From the NCBI RefSeq assembly GCF_023282985.1, contig NZ_JAGQDC010000019.1:50920-114919 (forward strand): DNA of 64,000 nucleotides. Reading direction: 5' to 3'. This document shows, one piece after another, positions 48,345 to 57,036 of this stretch (within the stretch, counting starts at the first letter, position 1; every line of letters starts with the position of its first letter). The position numbers and the translations under genes are program-made. This DNA is from Serratia silvae. GTDB lineage: Bacteria; Pseudomonadota; Gammaproteobacteria; Enterobacterales; Enterobacteriaceae. The notes below the pieces were generated by a model. That model did not search any database and had not been told where the DNA came from. It was given only the letters and a program-made list of their open reading frames with translations.

Positions 48345-48926
48345 TTATTTCGCCAGCGCCCAGGCTAAAGTCTGCTCAAGCAAACGCGCGCCCTGGGTGG
48401 TCAGAATGGATTCTGGATGGAATTGGAAACCACATACGCGGTGTTCATCGTGACGTACTGCCATCACCATGTCGCCGAAGCGAGCATTGACGGTCAGTCC
48501 TTCAGGGATATTGCTGCCGACCAGCGAGTGATAGCGGGCGACCGGCAGCGGGTTAGCCATACCGGCAAACATCCCCTGGTTATCGTGAGTAATGGACGAA
48601 GCCTTGCCGTGCAAGATCTCACCGGCCTGGCCAACATGGCCGCCATAGGCTTCCACAATCGCCTGATGACCGAGACAGATACCGATGATTGGCATCTGGC
48701 CGCGCAGGCGTTGTAACAGCTCGGGCATACAACCGGCCTCGGCTGGAGTACCTGGGCCAGGGGACAGCATCAAAATAGGCTGCTCCATCTGTTGCAGACG
48801 CGCGATGATGATCTCGGCGGCAATCTGGTTACGGTAAATCACGACCTGATGGCCGCTGGCACGCAGCTGATCGACCAGGTTGTAAGTAAAGGAGTCGACG
48901 TTGTCGAGCAGTAAGATATCGGCCAT
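48345..48926 (-). CDS. trpG: anthranilate synthase glutamine amidotransferase subunit
   Basis: Class I amidotransferase delivering ammonia to TrpE. The 193-residue protein has the nucleophilic Cys84 in GICLGHQAI and the catalytic His-Glu in FHPES. It is very similar to the structurally known S. marcescens TrpG. Start overlaps the trpE stop by one base (TAATG). Confidence 0.97.
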   Translation of the reverse strand: MADILLLDNVDSFTYNLVDQLRASGHQVVIYRNQIAAEIIIARLQQMEQPILMLSPGPGTPAEAGCMPELLQRLRGQMPIIGICLGHQAIVEAYGGHVGQAGEILHGKASSITHDNQGMFAGMANPLPVARYHSLVGSNIPEGLTVNARFGDMVMAVRHDEHRVCGFQFHPESILTTQGARLLEQTLAWALAK

Positions 48927-50485
48927 TAGAAAATCTCCTTGGCCTGGTGCGCGCTGGCGATGGCACGCAGCACGGCACGTGCCTTGTTACGGGTTTCATC
49001 GGCTTCCGCCTGCGGGATTGAGTCCAGCACTACACCGGCACCGGCCTGCACGGTGGCAACACCGTCCTCAACATACGCGGAGCGGATGACAATACAGGTA
49101 TCGAGATCGCCGTGAGCGGTAAAGTAGCCCACTGCGCCGCCGTAACTGCCACGGCGTGTGCCTTCAGAGGCGGCAATCAGCTGCATGGCGCGCACTTTCG
49201 GTGCGCCGCTCAGCGTGCCCATATTCATACAGGCCTGATAAGCATGTAGCACGTCGAGATCGTCACGCAGCTTGCCGACCACTCGGGAAACCAGGTGCAT
49301 CACGAATGAGTAACGGTCTACCTTGGTCAGGTCGGCCACATAGCGGCTGCCAGCTTCACAGATGCGGGCCAGATCGTTGCGGGCCAGGTCGACCAGCATC
49401 AGGTGTTCCGCTAGCTCTTTATGGTCGGTGCGCATTTCCAGTTCGATGCGGCTGTCGAGATCCAGATCCAGTGAACCATCAGCGCGGCGTCCGCGTGGAC
49501 GAGTACCTGCAATCGGGTAGATTTCGATCTGGCGGCTGGTGGCTTCATATTTCAGTGCGCTTTCCGGCGAGGCACCGAACAAGGTGAACTCGTTGTCCTG
49601 CATAAAGAACATGTACGGGCTTGGATTGTTTTCCTTCAGCGTCTGGTAAGCCGCCAATGGGTTAGGGCAAGGTAGAGAGAAGCGACGAGAGGGCACCACC
49701 TGGAAAATCTCACCGTGGCGGATGGCCTGCTGCAACTGGCTGACTACCGCGCCGTACTCTTCATCGCTCTGATTGCAGCTCAGCTGCATGTCTTCCAGTT
49801 TCTGATGAGGAATGGCGATTGGAGTTTGCTGCAATTGCACCTGAAGCTGTTCGAGACGCTGCTGCAAACGCAGGGTTTCGGCGCTTTCACCGGTAAAGAC
49901 GCTGGCTTGCAGGCGAGCCACGCCGCGCTGGTGATCCAGCACCAGCAGCGTTTCCGCCAGATAGAAGCAGAAGTCCGGGCAGCGCTGGTCTTGGCGCAAC
50001 TCTGGCAGATCTTCAAACCCGGCCACCAGATCATAAGCAAACAGCCCGCCGAGCAGCATAGCTTCACGCTCATCGGCTGGGACATCGACCAGCGTCAGCA
50101 TCGTGCGCAATGCATCAAACACTGATAATGAACGCAGGCGAGCATCTTCGTCTTGTACCGTATCAATTGCCGGGAAGGTCAACTCACGGCCATTAGGGCG
50201 AGCCTGGATCTTAACGTCGGCAGGTAAGGCTTCATCCAACAGTGGCAGCAGGGCTGCGCCGTTAGCAGTTAGCGCCTGAAGGCTGACCTTACGGCCCAAG
50301 GCGGTAATGCGCAGGGCACTGTCGACAATCAGCAGGCTTTTCAGGTTCTGCTTGCTGTTGATTTCCGCCGAATCCAGCAACAGGGTGGCAGGGCGAGCGC
50401 CGCACAGCTGATGAAAAATCGCCGTTGTGTCGCTGCGGTAACCGGCCTGTGACGTGAGTAGTTTGAGCTGTGGTTTGATGTTCAT
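48926..50485 (-). CDS. trpE: anthranilate synthase component I
   Basis: Converts chorismate to anthranilate with TrpG. The 519-residue protein has the N-terminal tryptophan-feedback motif [10 protein letters not shown] (Ser39) and the C-terminal chorismate-utilising region with IAGTRPRGR. First enzyme of the operon and the point of feedback inhibition by tryptophan. It is preceded by the attenuator. Confidence 0.97.
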   Translation of the reverse strand: MNIKPQLKLLTSQAGYRSDTTAIFHQLCGARPATLLLDSAEINSKQNLKSLLIVDSALRITALGRKVSLQALTANGAALLPLLDEALPADVKIQARPNGRELTFPAIDTVQDEDARLRSLSVFDALRTMLTLVDVPADEREAMLLGGLFAYDLVAGFEDLPELRQDQRCPDFCFYLAETLLVLDHQRGVARLQASVFTGESAETLRLQQRLEQLQVQLQQTPIAIPHQKLEDMQLSCNQSDEEYGAVVSQLQQAIRHGEIFQVVPSRRFSLPCPNPLAAYQTLKENNPSPYMFFMQDNEFTLFGASPESALKYEATSRQIEIYPIAGTRPRGRRADGSLDLDLDSRIELEMRTDHKELAEHLMLVDLARNDLARICEAGSRYVADLTKVDRYSFVMHLVSRVVGKLRDDLDVLHAYQACMNMGTLSGAPKVRAMQLIAASEGTRRGSYGGAVGYFTAHGDLDTCIVIRSAYVEDGVATVQAGAGVVLDSIPQAEADETRNKARAVLRAIASAHQAKEIF

Positions 50486-50514
50486 CTTCGGTAGTTCCAG
50501 TCAAATCTTGTCCA

Positions 50515-50541
50515 TAAAAAAGCCCGCTGTAATGAGCGGGC
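50515..50541 (-). terminator. trp attenuator terminator
   Basis: On the minus strand, stem GCCCGCT/AGCGGGC with a six-base loop followed by TTTTTT, located between trpL and trpE. Its formation depends on ribosome stalling in trpL. Confidence 0.9.
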
Positions 50542-50579
50542 CTAGGGAATCTGCAGTGTCAGATGACAGGTATGCGTGA

Positions 50580-50642
50580 TTACTCGACCCTTGATTGGGA
50601 AGTACGCCACCAGCGAAGAAGAGAAGTGTGCTTAGTCATCAT
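50580..50642 (-). CDS. trpL: trp operon leader peptide
   Basis: A 20-residue leader, MMTKHTSLLRWWRTSQSRVE, with two adjacent Trp codons at positions 11-12 followed by RTS, the same core as the E. coli leader. AGAGAGC precedes the ATG. Scarce charged tRNA-Trp stalls the ribosome here and favours the antiterminator. Downstream lie the pairing segments and the attenuator. Confidence 0.92.
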   Translation of the reverse strand: MMTKHTSLLRWWRTSQSRVE

Positions 50643-50694
50643 TGTGCTCTCTGTATAATCATCCAACACGGTGATTGCCGTGAACTTGTGTACT

Positions 50695-50723
50695 AGTTAA
50701 CTGGAACGAAGAGGCAATGTCAA
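50695..50723 (-). promoter_or_regulatory. trp promoter and TrpR operator
   Basis: On the minus strand TTGACA (50718-50723) and TTAACT (50695-50700) are 17 bases apart. The operator GTACTAGTTAAC overlaps the -10 and matches the E. coli TrpR operator half-site pattern. Confidence 0.88.
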
Positions 50724-50858
50724 CTCTCTTTTTGCACAATATATTAGCGGCCAGAGTGAAATGATTAATCTATCGGGAGCGCTACCGGCAGAATAGATTT
50801 CCGTCTGGCCAGCCATAACGGGTATGATAGAAAGCCAAGCCATCGCAGGATATCCCTT

Positions 50859-51746
50859 TTGACAGACAGCAGCCCACAACCCTCCGCTTTTACCCTGTAC
50901 GATCTCCACAGCCACACCACCGCTTCGGACGGCTATTTAACGCCGACTCAGTTGGTGCAACGAGCCGTTGAGATGCGCGTTGGCGTGCTGGCTATTACCG
51001 ATCACGACACCACTAACGGATTGGCAGAGGCCGCAGCCGCGATAGCGGATCTTGCCTTGCCCTTGCAGCTGGTTAACGGTGTGGAGATTTCTACGCTGTG
51101 GGAAAACCATGAGATCCACATCGTTGGGCTGGGGCTCGATATCACCCATCCGGCACTGTTACAACTCCTGTTCGAACAGAGTGAGCGCCGTAATCTGCGT
51201 GCGCAAGAAATCGGCGTTCGGTTAGCGAAAGCGCGCATTCCCGATGCCTATGCCGGAGCGCAACTGCTGGCGGGGGATGGGGCGGTCACCAGAGGGCATT
51301 TTGCCCGTTTTCTGGTGCAACAGGGCATGGCTGATAACATGGCTCAGGTGTTCAAGAAGTATCTCGCCAAAGGGAAAATCGGCTATGTTCCGCCGCAGTG
51401 GTGTACAATAGAACAAGCCATTGATGTCATTCATCAATCCGGTGGCCAAGCGGTGATGGCGCATCCGGGCCGTTACGATCTGACGGCCAAATGGCTGAAA
51501 CGTCTGCTCGCCTATTTTGCCGAACACGGCGGCGATGCGATGGAGGTGGCGCAGTGTCAGCAAGCTCCTCATGAGCGTACGGTGTTGGCTAAATATGCGC
51601 AGGACTACCAATTATTGGCGTCTCAGGGTTCGGATTTCCATCAGCCCTGTTCGTGGATTGAGTTGGGGCGCAAACTGTGGTTACCCGGCGGTGTTGAACC
51701 GGTGTGGCGAGATTGGCCACAGCCCCAAGAGAGCAACGTAAATTGA
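50859..51746 (+). CDS. trpH: 5'-3' exoribonuclease / nucleoside bisphosphate phosphatase (TrpH, RNase AM)
   Basis: PHP-domain hydrolase of 295 residues. In E. coli it removes 3'-phosphates from 3',5'-bisphosphates and matures rRNA 5' ends. Metal motifs are [11 protein letters not shown] and ITDHDT, with further His in AHPGRYD and SDFH. The rare TTG start at 50859 is preceded by GCAGGA; no in-frame ATG lies before the conserved core. Divergent from trp as in E. coli. Confidence 0.9.
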   Translation: MTDSSPQPSAFTLYDLHSHTTASDGYLTPTQLVQRAVEMRVGVLAITDHDTTNGLAEAAAAIADLALPLQLVNGVEISTLWENHEIHIVGLGLDITHPALLQLLFEQSERRNLRAQEIGVRLAKARIPDAYAGAQLLAGDGAVTRGHFARFLVQQGMADNMAQVFKKYLAKGKIGYVPPQWCTIEQAIDVIHQSGGQAVMAHPGRYDLTAKWLKRLLAYFAEHGGDAMEVAQCQQAPHERTVLAKYAQDYQLLASQGSDFHQPCSWIELGRKLWLPGGVEPVWRDWPQPQESNVN

Positions 51747-51794
51747 TTTAACGCGGGCGTTGTCGTTCGCGTGCATCATTTTCAGGAGTTACAG

Positions 51795-52415
51795 ATGAGC
51801 CAGCTATTTTATATTCACCCGGACAATCCGCAGCCGCGCCTGGTCAATCAGGCCGTAGAGGTGCTGCGCAAGGGTGGTGTGATCGTCTATCCAACCGATT
51901 CTGGCTACGCGCTGGGCTGTAAACTTGAAGAGAAGACGGCCTTGGAGCGTATCTGCCGTATTCGCCAGTTGGACGGCAACCACAATTTCACGCTGATGTG
52001 CCGCGATCTGTCCGAGTTGTCGACCTATGCCTACGTGGACAACTCGTCGTTTAGACTGATCAAGAACAATACGCCAGGCAACTACACCTTTATCCTGAAA
52101 GCGACCAAAGAAGTGCCTCGTCGCCTGATGAATGACAAGCGTAAAACTATCGGCTTGCGTGTACCGTCCAACCCGATCGCTCTGGCATTGCTGGAAGTGC
52201 TCAATGAGCCAATGATGTCGACCACGCTGATGCTGCCAGGCAATGACTTTGCCGAATCCGATCCGGAAGAGATCAGCGAACACCTCGGCAAGCAGGTGGA
52301 TCTGGTGATCCACGGTGGTTTCCTGGGCCAGCAGCCGACCACGGTTATCGATCTGACAGAATCCTCTCCCGAAGTGATCCGTGAAGGGGCGGGCGATCCA
52401 GCGCCTTTCCGCTAA
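51795..52415 (+). CDS. yciO: YciO, Sua5/YrdC family protein
   Basis: A 206-residue YrdC-like protein. The start at 51795 follows AGGAG; eight upstream codons are unlikely. The KGGVIVYPTDSGYALGC region is the nucleotide and RNA-binding motif of the family. YrdC/Sua5 makes threonylcarbamoyl-AMP for tRNA modification; YciO's own activity is much weaker in E. coli and its role is not settled. Confidence 0.9.
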   Translation: MSQLFYIHPDNPQPRLVNQAVEVLRKGGVIVYPTDSGYALGCKLEEKTALERICRIRQLDGNHNFTLMCRDLSELSTYAYVDNSSFRLIKNNTPGNYTFILKATKEVPRRLMNDKRKTIGLRVPSNPIALALLEVLNEPMMSTTLMLPGNDFAESDPEEISEHLGKQVDLVIHGGFLGQQPTTVIDLTESSPEVIREGAGDPAPFR

Positions 52416-52455
52416 ACCGCCGGACGAAGTCAGTGCCAAGGAGGGGCAAAGCCTG

Positions 52456-52568
52456 TATAATAAACGGTTGGTTTTGACCAAGTGCTAATCTTTGCGGCCG
52501 TCTCTCCTTGGTGAGAGTGGCGGCAAAGTCCCCCCGACGCCTGTGAAGGCGACACTAGAGGCTGCTCA
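52456..52568 (+). promoter_or_regulatory. rluB leader with -10 box and folded 5' region
   Basis: A TATAAT (52456-52461) is followed by a leader of about 100 bases. A long imperfect stem pairs CTTTGC (52490-52495) with GCAAAG (52523-52528), enclosing CTCT/AGAG, and a short CGCC/GGCG stem (52538-52551) follows just before the ribosome site. No -35 is convincing. Function unknown. Confidence 0.45.
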
Positions 52569-53468
52569 ATGAGCGAAAAGTTACAGAAAGTATTAGCGAA
52601 TGCGGGCCATGGCTCGCGTCGTGAAATAGAAACCATGATTGAGGCGGGTCGCATCAGCGTCGACGGCAAGATCGCCAAACTGGGCGACCGCGTTGAAGTC
52701 GTCGCCGGGATGAAGATTCGTCTGGACGGTCACGTTATCTCGATCAAAGAATCTGAAGAAACGGTTTGCCGCGTGCTGGCTTATTACAAGCCGGAAGGCG
52801 AACTCTGTACCCGTAGCGATCCAGAAGGTCGCCCAACGGTCTTCGATCGCCTGCCAAAACTGCGTGGCTCTCGCTGGGTAGCGGTAGGGCGTTTGGACGT
52901 GAATACATCAGGCTTGCTGCTGTTTACCACCGACGGTGAACTAGCTAACCGCCTGATGCACCCAAGCCGCGAAGTTGAACGTGAATACGCCGTGCGCGTA
53001 TTTGGCCAGATCGACGACGAAAAGCTCAAGCAACTGAGCAAAGGTGTCCAACTGGAAGATGGCCCTGCGGCATTCCGCACCATCACCTTCCAGGGTGGTG
53101 AAGGGATCAACCAGTGGTACAACGTCACGCTGACCGAAGGCCGTAACCGTGAAGTTCGTCGCCTGTGGGAAGCCGTTGGCGTGCAGGTAAGCCGTTTGAT
53201 CCGCGTGCGTTACGGGGATATCGATCTGCCAAAAGGCTTGCCTCGTGGCGGCTATACCGAGCTGGATCTCAAGGCGACCAACTATCTGCGTGAGCTGGTG
53301 GAATTACAACCGGAAACCGTCAGCAAACTGCCGGTGGAACGTGATCGCCGCCGTGTGAAGGCCAACCAGATCCGCCGTGCGGTAAAACGCCACAGCCAGG
53401 TTGCACCCGGCAGCCGTCGTAGCGCACCAGGCGGCAGCAAACCGGCCAAGCCTGCCAAGCGCAAGTAA
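52569..53468 (+). CDS. rluB: 23S rRNA pseudouridine(2605) synthase RluB
   Basis: Pseudouridine synthase of the RsuA family, 299 residues. The N-terminal S4 RNA-binding domain (about residues 1-60) is followed by the catalytic Asp110 in [13 protein letters not shown]. The C-terminal tail is strongly basic (Lys, Arg, Pro), giving rRNA contacts. RluB modifies U2605 of 23S rRNA in E. coli. GAGGCTGCTC precedes the ATG. Confidence 0.95.
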   Translation: MSEKLQKVLANAGHGSRREIETMIEAGRISVDGKIAKLGDRVEVVAGMKIRLDGHVISIKESEETVCRVLAYYKPEGELCTRSDPEGRPTVFDRLPKLRGSRWVAVGRLDVNTSGLLLFTTDGELANRLMHPSREVEREYAVRVFGQIDDEKLKQLSKGVQLEDGPAAFRTITFQGGEGINQWYNVTLTEGRNREVRRLWEAVGVQVSRLIRVRYGDIDLPKGLPRGGYTELDLKATNYLRELVELQPETVSKLPVERDRRRVKANQIRRAVKRHSQVAPGSRRSAPGGSKPAKPAKRK

Positions 53469-53476
53469 ATCTGTTT

Positions 53477-53505
53477 CCGTGGCCGCGCTATCAGGCAGGC
53501 CACGG
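53477..53505. terminator. hairpin between rluB and btuR
   Basis: Eight-bp perfect stem CCGTGGCC/GGCCACGG with a 13-base loop lies between convergent genes; T-runs are modest. Confidence 0.6.
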
Positions 53506-53514
53506 ATTATTCTG

Positions 53515-54105
53515 CTACCAGTCAATTCCCTGCTGAGCCTTGATCCCAGCTTCAAACGCATGCTTCACTGGCCGCATCTCCGTAACGGTATCCGCTAACT
53601 CCAGCAAATCACGATGACAGCCACGCCCGGTGATAATCACCGTCTGGTGTGCCGGACGCTGCGCAAGCGCCTCCAGCAGCTCTTCCAGCTCTAAATAGCC
53701 GTAGCTCACCATATAGGTCAACTCGTCCATCAGCACCATATCCAGGCTGTTGTCGGCCAACATTCGCTTAGCGTGTTGCCAGACGGCCTGGCAGGCGGCG
53801 GTATCGCTTTCCCGATCCTGAGTTTCCCAGGTAAAGCCGGTCGCCATCACCTGAAACTCCACGCCGTGCTGTTGCAGCAGGTTTTTCTCGCCGTTAGGCC
53901 ACTGGCCTTTGATAAACTGGATCACCCCGGCCTTCATACCGTGGCCGACGGCACGGGTGACGGTGCCGAATGCGGCGGTGGTCTTGCCTTTGCCATTGCC
54001 GGTAAAGATCAGTAATAGACCACGGGTTTCCTGTGCGGCGGCAATGCGGGCATCCACCTGTTCTTTCAGCCGTTGCTGACGTTGTTGGTGACGATCTTCA
54101 GCCAT
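53515..54105 (-). CDS. btuR: cob(I)yrinic acid a,c-diamide adenosyltransferase (BtuR/CobO)
   Basis: Adenosylates corrinoids to coenzyme B12. The 196-residue protein has the P-loop IFTGNGKGKTT and VLMDELTY. The start at 54105 follows AAGGAAG; an upstream ATG at 54156 would add 17 residues inside the yciK gene. Downstream of yciK with a 13-base gap, as in E. coli. Confidence 0.95.
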   Translation of the reverse strand: MAEDRHQQRQQRLKEQVDARIAAAQETRGLLLIFTGNGKGKTTAAFGTVTRAVGHGMKAGVIQFIKGQWPNGEKNLLQQHGVEFQVMATGFTWETQDRESDTAACQAVWQHAKRMLADNSLDMVLMDELTYMVSYGYLELEELLEALAQRPAHQTVIITGRGCHRDLLELADTVTEMRPVKHAFEAGIKAQQGIDW

Positions 54106-54118
54106 GTTAAAAGCTTCC

Positions 54119-54880
54119 TTATTCGGCGGCGCCGGGTTTGCGATTGGGCTGAGCATCGAAGCTCATGCCGGTTTTACGACGGCTGTCATCGCCCATCAAA
54201 TACAGATACAGCGGCATGATATCGGCCGGCGTTTTCAGCTTGTTTTTATCTTCCTGTGGAAATGCGGATGCGCGCATTTTGGTGCGAGTTCCGCCAGGAT
54301 TGATGCAATTTACCCGCAAGTTACGATTCTTATACTCATCGGCCAATACCTGCATCATACCCTCGGTAGCAAACTTGGAAACCGCATAGGCTCCCCAGTT
54401 GGCACGGCCGGTACGGCCAACGCTGGAACTGGTGAATACCAGCGATCCCGCGTTCGAATTCAGCAACAACGGCAGCAGCGCCTGGGTGAGCATGAAGGTG
54501 GCATTCACGTTGACCTGCATCACTTCGTTCCACATGGTCATTGAAAGCTCGGCCATCGGGGCGATGTCGCCCAACAGACCGGCGTTTTGCAACACACCGT
54601 CCAGGCGTGGCACCTTGGTGGTCAAATCTTCAGCCAGAGCTTGGCACTGCTCTGGCGTGGCGTGTAGCAAATCCAGCGTAACGATATGCGTTGGGGCGCA
54701 GGAGATGGCGGCAATTTCGGCCTGAACGGCCTGCAGCTTGCTTTCCGTGCGGCCAAGCAGCACCAGTTGCGCACCGTAACGAGCGTAGGTCAGCGCCGCT
54801 TCACGGCCAATGCCGTCGCCCGCCCCGGTCACCAGAATAATTCGTTGTTCGAGCAAATCCTGCTTGGGTTGGTAATGCAC
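54119..54880 (-). CDS. yciK: short-chain dehydrogenase/reductase YciK
   Basis: A 253-residue SDR. The NAD(P)-binding TGAGDGIGR, the NAG motif, the catalytic Ser in TSSSVG and the YAVSK Tyr-Lys pair are present. The start is the GTG at 54880 preceded by GAGGAAC, giving the E. coli-like beginning HYQPKQDLL; a longer in-frame ORF to 55006 runs through a region without homology. Substrate unknown. Operon with btuR. Confidence 0.9.
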   Translation of the reverse strand: MHYQPKQDLLEQRIILVTGAGDGIGREAALTYARYGAQLVLLGRTESKLQAVQAEIAAISCAPTHIVTLDLLHATPEQCQALAEDLTTKVPRLDGVLQNAGLLGDIAPMAELSMTMWNEVMQVNVNATFMLTQALLPLLLNSNAGSLVFTSSSVGRTGRANWGAYAVSKFATEGMMQVLADEYKNRNLRVNCINPGGTRTKMRASAFPQEDKNKLKTPADIMPLYLYLMGDDSRRKTGMSFDAQPNRKPGAAE

Positions 54881-55262
54881 AATAGTTCCTCGCGCCTGGT
54901 TGGCGGCTCTCGCACTATGGCTGGGAGCTCGGGTAGATAACGAATCGCTGGCAGGAGCAGGGGTGCTCAACCACATTGGCGATCCGCCGCGAATTTTTGT
55001 CAGCACTTTAATGAATGATGTCTGTTATATGCCTGAAATGGATCGCATTTTCAATGAGTAACCCACATAAACGGCATTCTTTTGTAACAAAAACGGTACA
55101 ATAGCGGCTTGGTTATGGATGTTGGCAACCCCATAGCACGAAGGTGCGCAGCATGCTGAGCCGTTCATCAATCTGAATTTTCATTTAGGCGCGACAGCCT
55201 TGGTGGCGATTGGCTAAAATGAACGGGATCACACTAACAAACTGTAAATAAAGGCGGTATCT
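54881..55262. other. 382-base divergent intergenic region yciK/sohB
   Basis: Contains the yciK leader (minus strand) and the sohB promoter region. The in-frame extension of yciK upstream to 55006 is not supported by homology. No other gene is seen. Confidence 0.5.
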
Positions 55263-56309
55263 GTGGAGTTTATATCTGTTTATGGCCTTTTTCTGGCCAA
55301 AGTCGCCACGGTGGTGATTGCTATTGCCGCGCTGGCGTTACTGGCGGTGAGCCTCGGGCAGCGCAAGAGTCAGCAGAAAGGGGAACTACAGCTTACCGAC
55401 CTGGGTGAGCAATATCGTGAAATGCAGCGGGAAATGCGCCTTGCCCGCATGGGGGAGGCAGAGCAGAAGGCCTGGAGCAAGCAGTTCAAAAAGCAGAACA
55501 AGGCCGACGACAAGCTGAAAAAGCAGCGAGCCAAAGCGGGTGCGGTAGAGGCAGCCAAACCTTGCCTGTATGTGCTGGACTTCAAGGGAAGTATGGATGC
55601 CCATGAGGTCAGTTCACTGCGTGAAGAGATCTCTGCCGTATTGGCGGTAGCGACGGCCAAAGACGAGGTGTTGCTGCGTTTGGAGAGCCCTGGTGGGGTG
55701 GTGCACGGTTATGGTCTGGCAGCCTCGCAGCTGGAGCGCCTGCGCAAGGGCGGTATCCGCCTGACGGTGGCGGTGGATAAGGTCGCGGCCAGCGGCGGTT
55801 ACATGATGGCCTGCGTGGCCGATCGCATTGTGGCGGCACCGTTCGCCATCATCGGGTCGATAGGTGTGGTTGCGCAGATCCCCAACTTCCATCGCTTGCT
55901 GCAAAAGAGCAATATCGATGTGGAGTTGCACACCGCCGGGCAGTTCAAACGCACCTTGACCCTGTTTGGTGAGAATACCGAACAAGGGCGGGAAAAATTC
56001 CGTGAAGATCTGAACGAAACCCACGAGTTGTTCAAACAGTTTGTTCATCAGCAACGCCCTTCATTGGCTATCGAAGAGGTCGCGACCGGTGAGCATTGGT
56101 ATGGCACTCAGGCGAAAGATAAAGGGCTGGTTGACGCGGTCGGCACCAGTGACGATCTGCTGATTGCCGAGATGGAAAATCATGAGGTGGTAGGGGTGCG
56201 CTATGCTCGCCGTAAACGCCTGATCGACCGCTTTACCGGCAGTGCGGCGGAGAGCGCCGATCGTCTGCTGTTGCGCTGGTGGCAACGCGGTGAGAAACCG
56301 CTGTTGTAA
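55263..56309 (+). CDS. sohB: protease SohB
   Basis: S49-family inner-membrane protease of 348 residues, related to SppA. The N-terminal membrane anchor (about residues 8-32) is followed by a Lys/Gln-rich linker and a S49 domain with the active-site Ser in AASGGYMMA. GTG start, preceded by AAGGCGG. E. coli SohB suppresses htrA defects in high copy. Confidence 0.93.
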   Translation: MEFISVYGLFLAKVATVVIAIAALALLAVSLGQRKSQQKGELQLTDLGEQYREMQREMRLARMGEAEQKAWSKQFKKQNKADDKLKKQRAKAGAVEAAKPCLYVLDFKGSMDAHEVSSLREEISAVLAVATAKDEVLLRLESPGGVVHGYGLAASQLERLRKGGIRLTVAVDKVAASGGYMMACVADRIVAAPFAIIGSIGVVAQIPNFHRLLQKSNIDVELHTAGQFKRTLTLFGENTEQGREKFREDLNETHELFKQFVHQQRPSLAIEEVATGEHWYGTQAKDKGLVDAVGTSDDLLIAEMENHEVVGVRYARRKRLIDRFTGSAAESADRLLLRWWQRGEKPLL

Positions 56310-56329
56310 GCCAGCAAGGCTATGATTAC

Positions 56330-56353
56330 ACGGGGCCAGATGGCCCCGTTTTT
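56330..56353. terminator. bidirectional terminator sohB/yciN
   Basis: Eight-bp stem ACGGGGCC/GGCCCCGT with loop AGAT and T5, between convergent genes. Confidence 0.85.
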
Positions 56354-56358
56354 AATGG

Positions 56359-56610
56359 TTAATCCACCAGATGATATTTCTCAGAAAGCACATGGGCCAG
56401 GTGCTTAAACATATTAAATACGGCGGTGGTTTTTGCCGTTGGCAGCCCCTCGGGATCTAAAAAGAACTCGCCGCGGAAAACCAACACGCTGCCTTTCTGC
56501 TCAACGTCGGTGGCCACCATACCGTGCATATAATCTTCATGTTGGCGGATGATGTTATTTGCTTCGGTAAGCAGATCTGCTCGTTCGATGGGTTGAGTGT
56601 TGTTACGCAT
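56359..56610 (-). CDS. yciN: YciN family small protein (DUF2498)
   Basis: An 83-residue protein matching the YciN family, with no membrane segment. Function unknown. The ATG lies just after a TGGGAGAAAT-like ribosome site read on the minus strand. It stands between sohB and topA as in E. coli. Confidence 0.9.
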   Translation of the reverse strand: MRNNTQPIERADLLTEANNIIRQHEDYMHGMVATDVEQKGSVLVFRGEFFLDPEGLPTAKTTAVFNMFKHLAHVLSEKYHLVD

Positions 56611-57036
56611 TTATTTCTCCTGCTAGCGAAAATTCTGAACGTATTCTAGCGCGGGTTCGCGTTTGTCCGCAAACCAGCTAAGGTTTAATTGCCATCTGGA
56701 TGGCCAGTGATTTGGCTTGCCATGGCGAAATGCGTTTTTCCGCGCTAATTAAGTTGCGTCGCGTTTGTTATCAGGTAGAGTGTGGGATTTTGCGGCTTCC
56801 GGTGGAAGGATTTGTTTACGATCAACGCAGGTCATAGCTGGCCTGGCCTCTGGGGTTTGGCGTGAACAACTTAGGCTGGCAAAATGCGTTCAGGTTGACC
56901 AGTTAGGCCACCATTAGAAAAAAACAGGTTGATCTCTTGCCAGAGTACCGCAATATAAATAAGAGATACGAATTGCCGCGGTACGGCGAGACAAATGGCT
57001 TCTTTTTAGAAGTATTAAAATCAGGTAAAGGTAATT
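56611..57036. other. 426-base region upstream of topA
   Basis: Carries the topA promoters. A 7-bp inverted repeat GTACCGC/GCGGTAC (56945-56984) lies in the leader. E. coli topA has several supercoiling-sensitive promoters; the individual boxes here could not be assigned reliably. Confidence 0.45.

Noticed and set aside
54881..55006. N-terminal extension of yciK by 42 residues
   Set aside because: The conserved start lies at the GTG at 54880 with a good ribosome site; the extension is Pro/Ser-rich without homology.
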